Shown here in pieces: positions 10,850 through 21,379 of a stretch of DNA of 64,000 bases. The stretch covers positions 5,851,858 to 5,915,857 of the forward strand of contig NC_087075.1 in the NCBI RefSeq assembly GCF_026151205.1, in the 5' to 3' direction. Source of the stretch: Bolinopsis microptera. Its lineage: Eukaryota; Ctenophora; Tentaculata; Lobata; Bolinopsidae. Both the position numbers and the translations under genes were made by a program. The notes under the pieces were generated by a model, which saw only the letters and a list, made by a program, of their open reading frames with translations, was not told where the DNA came from and searched no databases. The stretch's first letter is position 1. The number at the start of each line of letters is the position of its first letter.

Positions 10850-11777
10850 ATGAATGAGGTATCCCCATCCACACAAAGGCAAATAGAACTCCTCAGCGAA
10901 AAAGGAGCATCCATTTGGTTATCCACACTCCCTCTAAAAGCATGTGGGTATGTCCTCAACAAACAAGAGTTCTTTGATGCCCTCTCACTCAGATATAATC
11001 TTACACTGTCTACAGCTAACAGAAGTCCCCTATGTGTATGTGGAAAACAAAACCATATCAACCATACTTTAACCTGAAAAATCGGAGGCTACGTTTCACT
11101 TAGACACAATTCACTCAGAGATACAATAGCTGAACTCCTAACCACTGTTTGCAAAGACGTTGAAACAGAACCTCAGCTTCTCTCCGTTCCTCCCACACTT
11201 AAACTATCAAATGGAACAAATAGACAAGATGGTGCAAGACTGGACATCAGTGCGAGATCGTTCTGGTCGCCACTGGACAGGGCATTCACAGATGTAAGGG
11301 TACTTCACCCTCAAGCCCAGTCCAACAGTGACAAGAGCATCTCGCAGATGTACCAATCTCACGAGAATAACAAAAAACGTGAGTACAATGACAGAGTCCT
11401 CAATGTAGAAAAGGCTACCTTCACACCACTGGTGTTCAGTACGTTAAATATCAAATTGATTTATTGTAAACTTGTTTAATCTGTAATAAATGGCATAAAA
11501 TTGAAATTTTTGTTTAACTGAAATTTTTGTTTAACTGAGTACTACAGGAGGAATGGCAGTTGAGGCTTCTCAGTTCCTAAAACATCTTGCTGAAAAGATC
11601 AGCCTTAAGAAAGGCCAACGGTATTGTGATGTGATTTCATTTGTCAGACGCAGACTGCGCTTTGATCTACTCAGAACCTGTATAATATCTATCAGGGGAT
11701 ACAGAGGTACCAGAACTCTTCCACCCACGGCAATACGTGATTTGGACCTTAACCTGATCAACACTCCTAAACCCTAA
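10850..11777 (+). pseudogene. Broken retroelement polyprotein C-terminus
   Basis: One frame encodes the C-terminal part of a metazoan reverse-transcriptase polyprotein: EKGASIWLSTLPLKACGYVL, LNKQEF, CVCGK, then after an in-frame TGA (11075-11077) KIGGYVSLRHNSLRD, GARLDISARSFWSPLDRAF and FTPLVFS, and after a ~100-base interruption GGMAVEASQFLKHLAEKI with RRRLRFDLLRT. The family usually has Cys where the TGA stands, so this is a nonsense mutation. The interruption (about 11441-11545) is bordered by AGTAC on both sides and contains an 18-base tandem duplication. It could be a small insertion or, less likely, an intron. Confidence 0.7.
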
Positions 11778-12880
11778 AAGGTCATGGAGTGCTTGTTAGA
11801 TGGGGGTCTAAACTGCTTTTTGTTGTGATGTGAATTTGTTATATATTATTGCAAAGGGTTTTTATTTTTACCTCAGTTTTTAAAATTTGTACCATTTTTA
11901 AAGAATTTTTATATAGGGTCATTGCTATATTATGTGTATATTGTTTGAATAACTTATGTTTACTATTTGTATTCTTAACAAGGTCTTTCACATATCACGT
12001 GAGCATAATTTGTCAAATTGTAGCCCCTCCCCCTCTGTTATCAGTTTTACACACAGCTATTTTGTTTTATTTTTATTAATATGTGAACTACACCTAAGAA
12101 TTATTATATTGAAAATTGCAGCTGTCATTTTAATGAAAGCTGCAACCCTATTCCATCATGTTAATCTTATGATTGTTGACATTATTCATGGCATACTGCA
12201 CCTACAGTGCTTGGGTATTTCGAGCAGAAATTGATATTTTTTTCGGAACATTGTTAATATTTCAAATAATATTGGTTGAAATGGACCACTTCCACTACCT
12301 TTAAAAAATCATAAATCAAATCAAATAATAAGGCCACAAACATCACCACACGTCACCCAAAATAGTTCTACAAAGATTTATAAATTGCTTTGACAATTGC
12401 AATACCTGATTTGATTGAATATGTATATTGTTTGAATGGCCTTTTCCTGCATTTAATTGGAAGTATAGTTAAGAACAGAATTGTAATTCCTGATATTCAA
12501 ATACGGATTATCTTACAACTCTTGTACAAATATCAATATGGCTACAATATAAATGTTTGCTTTAACAAGGCTAAAGTTGAAGGCGTTCTAAGGAACATTG
12601 GCCATTTTTATGGATCTACCTATTTTGTATTAATTTACAGATGCCACGGAGAAGCTGAACCTGTTCTCAGCATAATAAATTAACAATTGATTATTACATA
12701 CGATTTTCATGAGTTGTTTTGTCTAAAATGCTGCTTTTGATTTAGAGCTGCCTTGCAATGTATGCAAGTAACTTGATTTTGCTGGTAGCTGCGTTGTATT
12801 ATTTAGAAATTTGGTTATTAATTGCCATGCTTCAGGCCAATCTGTGATGTGAGATGTAACCCCAAATACTTTTAGGTAAT
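11778..12880. other. Intergenic DNA upstream of SDAD1
   Basis: This is likely the 3' part of the retroelement remnant followed by the SDAD1 promoter and 5' leader. Short open frames here look like chance. A TTTAG precedes the SDAD1 start by a few bases and could be a 3' splice site for a leader exon. No TATA box or CpG island is evident. Confidence 0.4.
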
Positions 12881-15800
12881 ATGACATCAAGTTTACCGAC
12901 TCTACAAAATCTCATCCGCAGAGATGCTGAATCGTATAAAGACGATTTTGCAGTTCAGTATGAGTACCTCAAATCAAAGATCACCCTCTTTTTTGTGTCA
13001 CCATCATCTGAGCTCAATGATGAAATATCAGAGCTGATCATGTTTGTTTCACACTGTTTGAAATGTTACCCCATCTATCACGAGGAGTTTCCCAAGATGT
13101 TGGAGGACCTTATCAGGAAACATAACAGTATCCTGCCTTCTGAGTTAAGATTGGTCATTTGCAAATCTCTGATTATACTGAGAAACAGAGATTTATACCA
13201 ACCTGTGCAATTGATGAAACTATTCTTTGAACTTTTGGGTTGTCCAGATAAAATACTGCGTGAAATGTTGAAACTCCATATTATAACAGATATACGAAAT
13301 ATCAATCTTAAGAACAGTAATAATAAGATGAATAGAGCAATCCAGGCTTTCATTCATACTATGTTGTTTAAAGCCTCTCCAGTCGCTGCTAAAATCGCAA
13401 TCCAAATAATGATTGAGCTCTACAAAAAACATGTTTGGAATGACGCCAAAACAGTCAACATAATTGCAGGTTTGTCATTCATAACATTTTTTGATTTTTA
13501 AAATTTCAATTACCAATTTCGAAATTGAACACAATATTTTGATAAGGAAAGTTGTAACTAATCTTAATTGTCCTCAGATGGGTGTCTTTCGACCAACAAC
13601 AAGATAATGGTTGCAGCTCTCTCCTTTTTCCTGTCAAATGACCCTAAGAACAACGAAGACGACGGTAATTCTTCAGAGGAGGAGAACAAGAAAGAGAAGT
13701 CTAAGAAAATCAGCACTATGGTCCGAGCTGCTGGGGTATGTTGTGCTTCTTTATGAGATGTGGAATTTTATAGAATTGTTGAGCTAAATCGCTTCACAAT
13801 ATTTAACTGCCATTGAAAAAAGTGCAAACTGCAAACTGCAGAGTGCAGTGAAGTAAAATTGATATTGTGACCTTCAAATATAATAACGATATTCAACAAT
13901 TAATTTCTTAACCTTTGTAATAAATTTTAATTTAATTTTGTTTTGTTAGATAACAAAGAAGGCTAAAAATAAGATGAAGAAGCTTGAAAGGGCACGTTTA
14001 ATTCTTAGAAAGGAAGTTAAAAAGAAGAGAGCACCAGAGGGATCATTCCTAGCTATTCATCTTCTTAATGATGCTCAGGTTTGTGTGCTGTTTTTAATAT
14101 TTAGTTGTAGGAGTACCAAGGTGCGTCTGATCTGTTAATTGGCAGTTAATTGACAGCTAATTGATCTGTTAATTGGCAGCTAATTGACATGGACATTTGT
14201 GTTCAGGTGCATTATAAATAAATCTACTCAGTCTTTAACCTTAATTTTAGTGTTATTTTTGGCCAGACATTTTCCGAGAAACTCTTTTACCTTAATGTTA
14301 ATATAATTTTTTCCAGACGTTTTCCGAGAAAAATGTTTACCTTAATGTTAATGTTACTTTTGCCAGACGTTTTCCGAGAAACTCTACAAATAGCTAGGGC
14401 GTCTAAACGACAAGTTTGAGATAAAGCTCTTTTACCTTAATGTTAATGTTATTTTTGCCAGACGTTTTCCGAGAAACTCTACAAAGAGCTAGGGCGTCTA
14501 AACGACAAGTTCGAGATAAAGCTGATGGTGATGCAGCTTATAGCTAGAGTTGTGGGAATCCATCAACTTTTCTTGTTCAACTTCTACCCCTATCTACAGA
14601 AGTGAGTTGTCATTGTTACCTATCAAATTACTGCCGTTGTTGACATTAGTGACTGAATATCAGTCAGGGTAGAAAAGATTCAAATTAAAATATTCAAATT
14701 AAAATATTCAAATTAAAATATTCAAATTAAAATATTCAAATTAAAATATTCAAATTAAAATATTCAAATTAAAATATTCAAATTAAAATATTCAAATTAA
14801 AATATTCAAATTAAATATTCGCTTTAATTCACAATTTACCAGGTATCTGAGTCACTCCCAAGTGCACTGCACTAAGATCCTGGCTGCTGCTGCCCAAGCT
14901 TCTCATGCATTGTGCCCCCCTGATGTCATCGAGCCGCTCTTAAAACACATAGCTAATACTTTCATATCAGGTGAGGAATTTAATTCTCCCTTTGAATCAA
15001 TCAAGCTAGATGATTTGTTGCAAATACTGAGATCAATTTACAGGCTATCGTCAAACATGTTGCAAGGCGTCATCTTCAGTGACATAAGCCTCAAATTATT
15101 CGTTATATAGTAGTGTTGAAAGTATTAAAACTTTCATATCAGGTACTTGATTTCTTGGTGTAGCTAACACCTTTACACCTTATTGATGTAGCTAACACCT
15201 TTAATGTTTATATTACATATCAAATACACTTCTCAATTATTAAATCAATACCTGCCAAATATGCTTCTATGGTTTTGGATCTGTAGTCTATTCTCAACTT
15301 CACAAAGATGAATATTCCACCGATTTCGAATCTCTCAAAAAACTGCATCAAATCACTAAGTTAAATATTAGCGACAAGAGAAACGCCATTGTAGGACGTG
15401 AGAAGAGTGAGGGCTCCTCAAACTACATTAAATTAATTCCTTCTGTAACGTCCTCAATAAATGTAATAGATTTGTAGTATTGTAATTTTAAAACCTTTCA
15501 GACCATCAGACAAACGAGGTGATGGCAGTGGGGATAAACTCAGTCAGGGAGATATGTTTCAGATGTCCTCTTGCTATGGAGAAGGACTTACTTCAGGTTA
15601 GGATGGCCCTAAGTCATCTTCATCAGCTTTCAAATTTTCAGGCAGTATAACGATGTTACCACTTTACTGATTCATCTTCATAATTATCAACAATGTTAGC
15701 AATGTTAACAATGTTAACAATGTTAACAATGTTAGCAATGTTAACAATGTTAACAATGTTAACAATGTTAGCAATGTTAACAATGTTTCAAGTTATCACA

Positions 15801-18800
15801 TGGCCTGTCCTCAGGATTTAGCTCAATACAAGAAGCACACGGATAAGGGTGTCAGTATGGCTGCAAGATCTCTTATCTCACTTTTCAGGACCATCAACAG
15901 AACAATGCTTACTAAAGTTGATCAGGTTAATAATAATAATAACGCTTTATTTGTATACCGCTTAGGCCGTATAAGCGACCAAAGTTCAAAAAATGGGGTT
16001 GATACTGGCCAGGTTGGTGAATGGTTATTATTATAGTTTCGTCGTTTTCCAACAATTTGAATAGTCAGTGTTTCTTTTATAATGTGATACATGACTAAAT
16101 GTTATTTATTAGCCTTGAACAACAATTATTGTTGATTATTGTTAATTATTGTTAATTATTGTTAATTATTGTTAATTATTGTTAAGTATTGTTAATTATT
16201 GTTAATTATTGTTAATTGCATGTTTCTGTAAACCTCCACATTACAGGGTAAGCCCGGAGAGAACTGGGTAGAAGATGGACCATCAAACTATGGAGCCTCT
16301 AAAGCCCTCGAGGCTATTCCTGGTTAGATAATGCTGAATTTCCTCTTATCTTTCTTGAATTTCTTATGGGGGGTATGCAACGACCATTAATGTCAGTAGA
16401 TGGAATTTTGTCAAAACTGACATTGTCATTAATGGTCATTAATGGTCATTAATGGTCATTAATGGTCATTAAATAATTGAAATTCTGAACTATCTTGGAA
16501 GCAACATGTCCAAGAAATTTACAATTATGATCACTTTGTATCACTTCTATAAAGTTTCTCACAGCCCCCTACATCGATTGCCAGAGTCTCGTTTGAGAAA
16601 ACGAATTAATATTCGCCTAATAGAGGCTCGGACCTCGGTTTCGTAATGAGTGCCAAGCACCATTCTGTTATACGTTGGTAACTTGGCTTGTTTGCATTTG
16701 ACTTAGTATAAATGCTTGTTTGCAGTTGACTTAGTATAAATGCTTGTTTACAGTTGACTTAGTATAAATGCTTGTTTGCAGTTGACTTAGTATACATGCT
16801 TGTTTGCAGTTTGCGTGGATTTGAATTGTATTGATTTCCTTTATTTGTGTTGATTGCTTTTGATAATTTGGATTTTCAATACCTCCTCACAGTACCTTCT
16901 ATGCCATCGTAAGACGATATTTGGAAATAAAAGTCGGAGATCGAAATTTTTTGGTACCGGCTGTTTCGAGGGTTCTGTGCCATACCAACCGGGCTGCAAA
17001 AATTCTTCTAAGCCCTGTCAACGTCGAACAATTCGAAAGGGTCATTAAGTGCTACCTTTGTTCCAAAAAATGCTAAACGTCCCCTTCGTTGCCTCGGTAC
17101 CATCTTATCAATGAGTGTCTCTGCTTCAAAAAAGGGCAACTGCAGATCTAGACGAATTCCTGCCGCATCAATTTGTCCCTATCACGATGACAGTGCTCGA
17201 TTTTGGGTCAAAACTTTAAACTGCCAAAGGCAGAGTATTGAACTGTAAACGAATTGTTCTATCTAATCCTAGGAAAAGATCAGCTTTTTTGTTGTCCGAT
17301 TCAGACTGATGACGATGTATTTCATGAAGTGCTAAAGTTGAATAAGTTCATCTACTGTGTAATTACTATATAATCGACTAGCATAATGATTTGGCTAAAA
17401 TATAAATCTTGATATGATATAAGAACGGGAACGAAGTATTTAATTTTAATACCCGTGTTATTATTATTTTATTATTGATTGTTATTTTACTATTGATACG
17501 ATCTGATACTCCTAAATTGCCCTTTGAATTATTATTATTGATAACTATAAGTCACCAACTGTTATCTGGTTTAAATCCCGTGGCCGCAAAATTTGTTCTT
17601 CATTACATTCGAACTTAATAAATGTAATCCCTAACTCACTCTGGAATCCACTCAAGTGATATTCTGGAAGGTCTGCCTAACCACGGAAGATTCTATTCTA
17701 AGTTTTCTCTTTCGAATCTCTAATTGTAAATGTAAAATAATAACATATACTTGTAGTTAGTTAACTTAAGGTAGGGTCTAAGTGATGCAGGCGTCCGTCC
17801 TTTTCGCTCTAAGAAGTGCCGGAAAAAACATGACCATTAATGTCAGTAGATGAAATTTTGACAAAACTGACATTGTCATTAATGGTCATTAATGGTCATT
17901 AATGGTCATTAATGGTCATTAATGGTCATTAATAGTCGTTGCATACCCCCCTTTCTTATCGAGTCATGGACTTAGTCGATAGCTTGATTAATGTACGATA
18001 TGACTATAAAAGTTGTAGATTCATTCACTGCCACAATCTTGGTTAGGCGACCACCGTTGTACTATGATTTTAAAATAATACATTACTTCAAAATCGAGCG
18101 TTAATGTTTGTTGTCACTAATTCCCATCTTTATTTGTCAGGAATTGAGTTCCTCAACTCCTCGTCCGACGAAGAAGGAGAAGAAGAAGAAGGAGAAGAAA
18201 CCGCAGAACCTGGAGAAAAACGGAAACGTCTCTCCTCCACCTCCTCCAACAATGCCAAGAAGAGGCGGCGAACTGCTTCAGAGAATAATGGTGTTGCTCG
18301 CAAGCGTCAACGTACAAACTCTTCCTCTCGAGGACGAAGAAACTCTACCTCTAGGGGCAGAACTCTCTCTGAAACTTCTATAACCAGTAGCAAGGTTAAT
18401 AACTTGCACTTTATACTATTTAAATCTGTAATGGATGTTCAACTCATCGTTACTAGTTCTTATTTTAACAATATTTTGCGATAGAAGAGTAGAGGAGTCT
18501 GGCATGTTGGTTTCTCCGGTTATAAAAAATCCGGAAAAGCTCTCCGCCGGTAATAGTACCTTTTGGAATGTTTTCCTACTAGCCTAAATTATTTAATTAT
18601 CATTTATTTAAGGTTAAATGATGATACCTTGTTTCAGATAAAGAGAACAGCTCAAGAATGGATGACAGAGAAGATCCTGACAGACGAGGATTACCAGAGA
18701 ATAGAGGAGAAGAGATTAGCTTGGCTGATGCAAGGTTAGTACGCCGTGTGTACGTTATCATTAAGGAGTCATGAATAAAACTGAACCAATGTTTTCAGAA

Positions 18801-19336
18801 CCATCAAATGTTTGCAAAAAAATGACAAAATGTGAAACATTTTCACACATTGAAATCGAGTGACAAATTGAGCAAGGTTCACCGTTCAATGTTCTAACTT
18901 CTGTTCTATATTTGGGTCAATTGCCAATAATCAACAGTTATGAATTATGATGTTACACATATCAAACAAACTTCTCAAATGTACAAATGATCAGGTAAAC
19001 AACCTGCGAAAAGGAAAACGACAGGCTTCTCCAGAACGAGCTGAAGACGGAGAAATCTTGAATCCCTCCAACATCGAACACATCAACAAACACATGAAGC
19101 AAACCAAGGAAGAGCGACTTCAACAGGTTAGAGAAGGTAGACCTGACAAGAAGAAGTTTGGAGTGAAGAAAGCGAAGATGGATGAACACGCTAGTACCAC
19201 CAATGCTGATAAGAGGAAGATGAAGCCGTTTATGATGGTGGTTCATAAGAGGAGTGTTAGGGAGAGGACCAGGAAAGGTTTTGCTGAGAAACAGAGGGAT
19301 TTGAGGAAAAAAGCTGCTGAGGGCTGGACGGTATAA
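12881..19336 (+). CDS. SDAD1: SDAD1 / Sda1 homologue, 60S ribosome biogenesis factor
   Basis: Eleven exons give 692 codons in frame (human SDAD1 is 687 residues): 12881-13469, 13578-13735, 13950-14078, 14462-14601, 14843-14970, 15502-15596, 15815-15925, 16247-16322, 18141-18394, 18638-18734, ~19035-19336. The family acts in the nucleolus/nucleoplasm in 60S subunit assembly and export. Recognised blocks are [15 protein letters not shown] at the start, [24 protein letters not shown], the [12 protein letters not shown] helix and [10 protein letters not shown]; next come [20 protein letters not shown], an acidic then basic Ser/Arg-rich region (exon 9) and a Lys-rich C-terminus ([20 protein letters not shown]). 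Introns hold a transposon, satellites and duplicated splice sites. The exon 11 acceptor is the least certain: an upstream AG gives a peptide resembling the human sequence but runs into a stop. Confidence 0.93.
14263..14461 (+). repeat. Tandem copies of the SDAD1 exon 4 splice acceptor
   Basis: The intron-end plus exon-start segment (TTTTGCCAG then ACGTTTTCCGAGAAA) occurs at 14263, 14313, 14363 and finally at the true acceptor 14461. The third copy extends ~60 bases into the exon but carries TAG where the exon has GAG. All three upstream acceptors lead to in-frame stops. Confidence 0.85.
14672..14816 (+). repeat. Minisatellite, 14-base unit
   Basis: About ten head-to-tail copies of AAATTAAAATATTC lie in SDAD1 intron 4, directly before exon 5. 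Confidence 0.9.
15069..15145 (+). repeat. Dispersed repeat copy and duplicated exon 5 donor
   Basis: 15069-15130 resembles 27457-27511 (shared CATCTTCAG, CTCAAATTATT and TAGTGTTGAAAGTATTAAAA). Directly after it ACTTTCATATCAGGT repeats the SDAD1 exon 5 end and donor (14958-14972). Confidence 0.6.
15691..15788 (+). repeat. Short tandem repeat, 9-base AATGTTAAC-type unit
   Basis: About ten copies of AATGTTAAC/AATGTTAGC lie immediately before SDAD1 exon 7. Confidence 0.85.
16112..16217 (+). repeat. Short tandem repeat, 10-base ATTATTGTTA unit
   Basis: About ten copies lie in SDAD1 intron 7, shortly before exon 8. Confidence 0.85.
16368..17951 (+). mobile_element. DNA transposon with 8-bp target duplication, copy 1
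   Basis: The left end GGGGGGTATGCAACGACC and the right end GGTCGTTGCATACCCCCC-like sequence (with one change) are inverted repeats, bordered by the 8-bp duplication TTTCTTAT (16360-16367 and 17952-17959). Subterminal arrays of GGTCATTAAT sit inside each end. An 8-bp duplication is typical of hAT-like and P-like transposons; no transposase is present. From GTAAGACGATATTTGG (16909) rightwards it is almost identical to the copy at 52408-54108, but its left half (about 16500-16905) is unrelated and contains a 28-30-base tandem repeat (16690-16815). It sits in SDAD1 intron 8. Confidence 0.9.
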
Positions 19337-19821
19337 TCACTAAAAAAATGTTAACATTTTTAGTGATTTGAAGTTTCTGTGTGTAGGTTTAGTACTTAAA
19401 GTATACTGACTAAGTTAAGTTATCAATGATCGGGATTCTGTTTTGAATGTAATTTTATCTTTTACTTTAACTTATTCAAACTTTTATCAAGTTAACAATT
19501 TGTGTTTTATTACCTAGTTTACAACAAATTCTCCCAAATTTCTTCCTGGTACAATGTACATTGTACATTCATCAATCATAAACATGGATGTCAGACCCTG
19601 AAAAGTAATTTGATATTATATGTTTATGAAATACACAGTACTGATCATCTGGAATATTATTTAAAATGTCAAATTTCGAATGATTTTACGTTTTCGCAGT
19701 CTTGGCCATTTATTTTTTAGAATTTTGATCCTCTCGAGTGTTACGTATTTATACTTTCAAAATTAATTAATTAATTAAATCAAATTAATTGATTAACGTA
19801 TAATTTGCAGATAAGTGGTTC
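19337..19821 (+). other. SDAD1 3' flank and 5' region of the zinc-finger gene
   Basis: No reading frame of note. A TTTGCAG just before 19811 could be a splice acceptor for a 5' leader exon of the zinc-finger gene. A TTAATTAATTAA run lies at 19759-19790. Confidence 0.4.
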
Positions 19822-20571
19822 ATGTCAAGACGGAGTTTAAGATCCCGAGCAGTTCCTGATAAAGTAAACAATTATGTCTTTGGTAGTTTGAAGCCAATTA
19901 AAAAGGAGATAAAGGCAGAGTTTTCCGAAGAGTTGACAAAAACCGCTGATGGTTTTGTTTGTCCACCTTGTGAAGCCTATTTTTTGTGCGAGGATTCATT
20001 TTTAGAACACATTACAGAAAATCACACTGTCATGCCCCCTCAAAATCATAATTCTGATCAACCCTTGAGTTCCTCTAAATTGGAAGAAACGGGAAGTTCC
20101 CCAGAAACAACTCCCAAAGAGAAAAGTTTTCAATGTCAAGTATGCTTAATCTCATTTAATGAACAATCTCAACTTACAAAACATCAGTGGACCCACACCA
20201 CGCCCACAGATAAACCATTTAAGTGTGAGCAGTGCAATTCTGTCTTCTCCTTCGGATACAACCTTGTTAGACATCAGCGGCTCCACTCGGGTAAGAAACA
20301 TTACAAGTGTAAAGAATGCCCTTCAGCTTTCGTTAGGAAAACTAGTCTGAAAGAACACGAGAGAACTCACACGGGAGAGAGACCCTACAAATGTGAATTA
20401 TGTTCTTATGCCTCGTCTCAAAGTGGAAGTTTGGTCAGACATATGCGTCTTCATAGTGGTGAGAAACCCTTTAAATGTGAGAACTGCGCGTATGCTTCAC
20501 GTTCTAATTCTAACTTGAGAAGACATCAGCATACTCATTCTCACGAGAATGTGAAGAATCCTGATAGATAA
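19822..20571 (+). CDS. C2H2 zinc-finger protein
   Basis: A single-exon 249-codon frame. After a basic N-terminus (MSRRSLRSRAVPDK) comes a divergent finger at about residues 45-68 (CPPC spacing, HITENH). Five standard C2H2 fingers follow from about 104 to 240, joined by TGEKP-like linkers (TGERPYK, SGEKPFK). Fingers 4 and 5 have the C-x2-C-SYA/AYA form with small residues where many fingers carry Phe, reminiscent of the CTCF/REST-like subtype. It is likely a nuclear DNA-binding regulator; target and orthologue cannot be told from sequence. It lies between SDAD1 and the YTHDC2-like gene on the same strand. Confidence 0.88.
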   Translation: MSRRSLRSRAVPDKVNNYVFGSLKPIKKEIKAEFSEELTKTADGFVCPPCEAYFLCEDSFLEHITENHTVMPPQNHNSDQPLSSSKLEETGSSPETTPKEKSFQCQVCLISFNEQSQLTKHQWTHTTPTDKPFKCEQCNSVFSFGYNLVRHQRLHSGKKHYKCKECPSAFVRKTSLKEHERTHTGERPYKCELCSYASSQSGSLVRHMRLHSGEKPFKCENCAYASRSNSNLRRHQHTHSHENVKNPDR

Positions 20572-21376
20572 AAGCGTGTTTTCATCATTTCGAGGGAGTA
20601 AATTTAGAATTTCAATCAGAGCAGCATTTTTATAATATTTAATTCATAAGACAAGTTTTACCAATTCCGTGAAAATACTGACTATAGATTTTATCAGTTG
20701 TTGAAATCTTTCGATCGGTTCTATCATGTATCGTAAAACAATCATTTTTCATCAACCAAAAGCAATCTTGAATCATTTTAGGAGCATGTTTGTACAGAGT
20801 TAGTACAGAGTTTGTACAGAGTAGCCGATATTTTGACCTCTATTTTAGGATAACTATTTTAGTCTTATCTGGTGTTTAATCTTTGCATATTATGTTTATC
20901 GTCAATTACTAAAGTAGTTTTCTGGCTTTAGTATTGAGTATTGACGATATATTTTCAAGCATAAGTTACTTTTCTTAACTTAGTATTCATGTTATTTTCT
21001 GGGATGACTAGTTTAAACACTGCTGAGTATAAGTTTTATCTTAATAGCGGTGTTATTAAATTTCAATTTATTATTATTAGGATCTAATGTTCACGTTCAG
21101 ACTCTTGATAATGAACTAATTTTGTAATGATTTTTGACTCACGTTTTTCGATTTAATGATGTAAATTAATGATTTAAATTTTTTACATTTTCAATTTTTG
21201 ATTGAAATCTTTTTAGAACGAGAGTATGATGTAGTTACAGTTACCTGAAATAAGCAGTTTCCTTTGGTTGTATTTACAGTTCTAATTATTAAAAGTTTGA
21301 ACACTTAGCATCTATGTTAGGACCTCTTGCGCTCTATTATGACTCTGTAATAAATCATATAAATCCTTCCTTATAG
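20572..21376 (+). other. Zinc-finger 3' region and 5' flank of YTHDC2-like gene
   Basis: AT-rich with no coding signal. AATAAA occurs near 21349 and could be a late polyadenylation signal, only ~30 bases before the first placed exon of the next gene. TAGTACAGAG-type units are repeated at 20796-20823. Confidence 0.4.
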
Positions 21377-21379
21377 CTG

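Noticed and set aside
11849-12683. Short frames upstream of SDAD1
   Set aside because: AT-rich, overlapping in two frames and matching nothing; probably untranslated remnant DNA.
16854-17048. Frame inside transposon copy 1 as a gene
   Set aside because: It begins in unrelated left-interior DNA and reads into the shared half; broken relative to copy 2 by a 4-base loss.
18108-18383. Alternative frame across SDAD1 exon 9
   Set aside because: Shadow of the true exon, which continues the SDAD1 reading phase on both sides.
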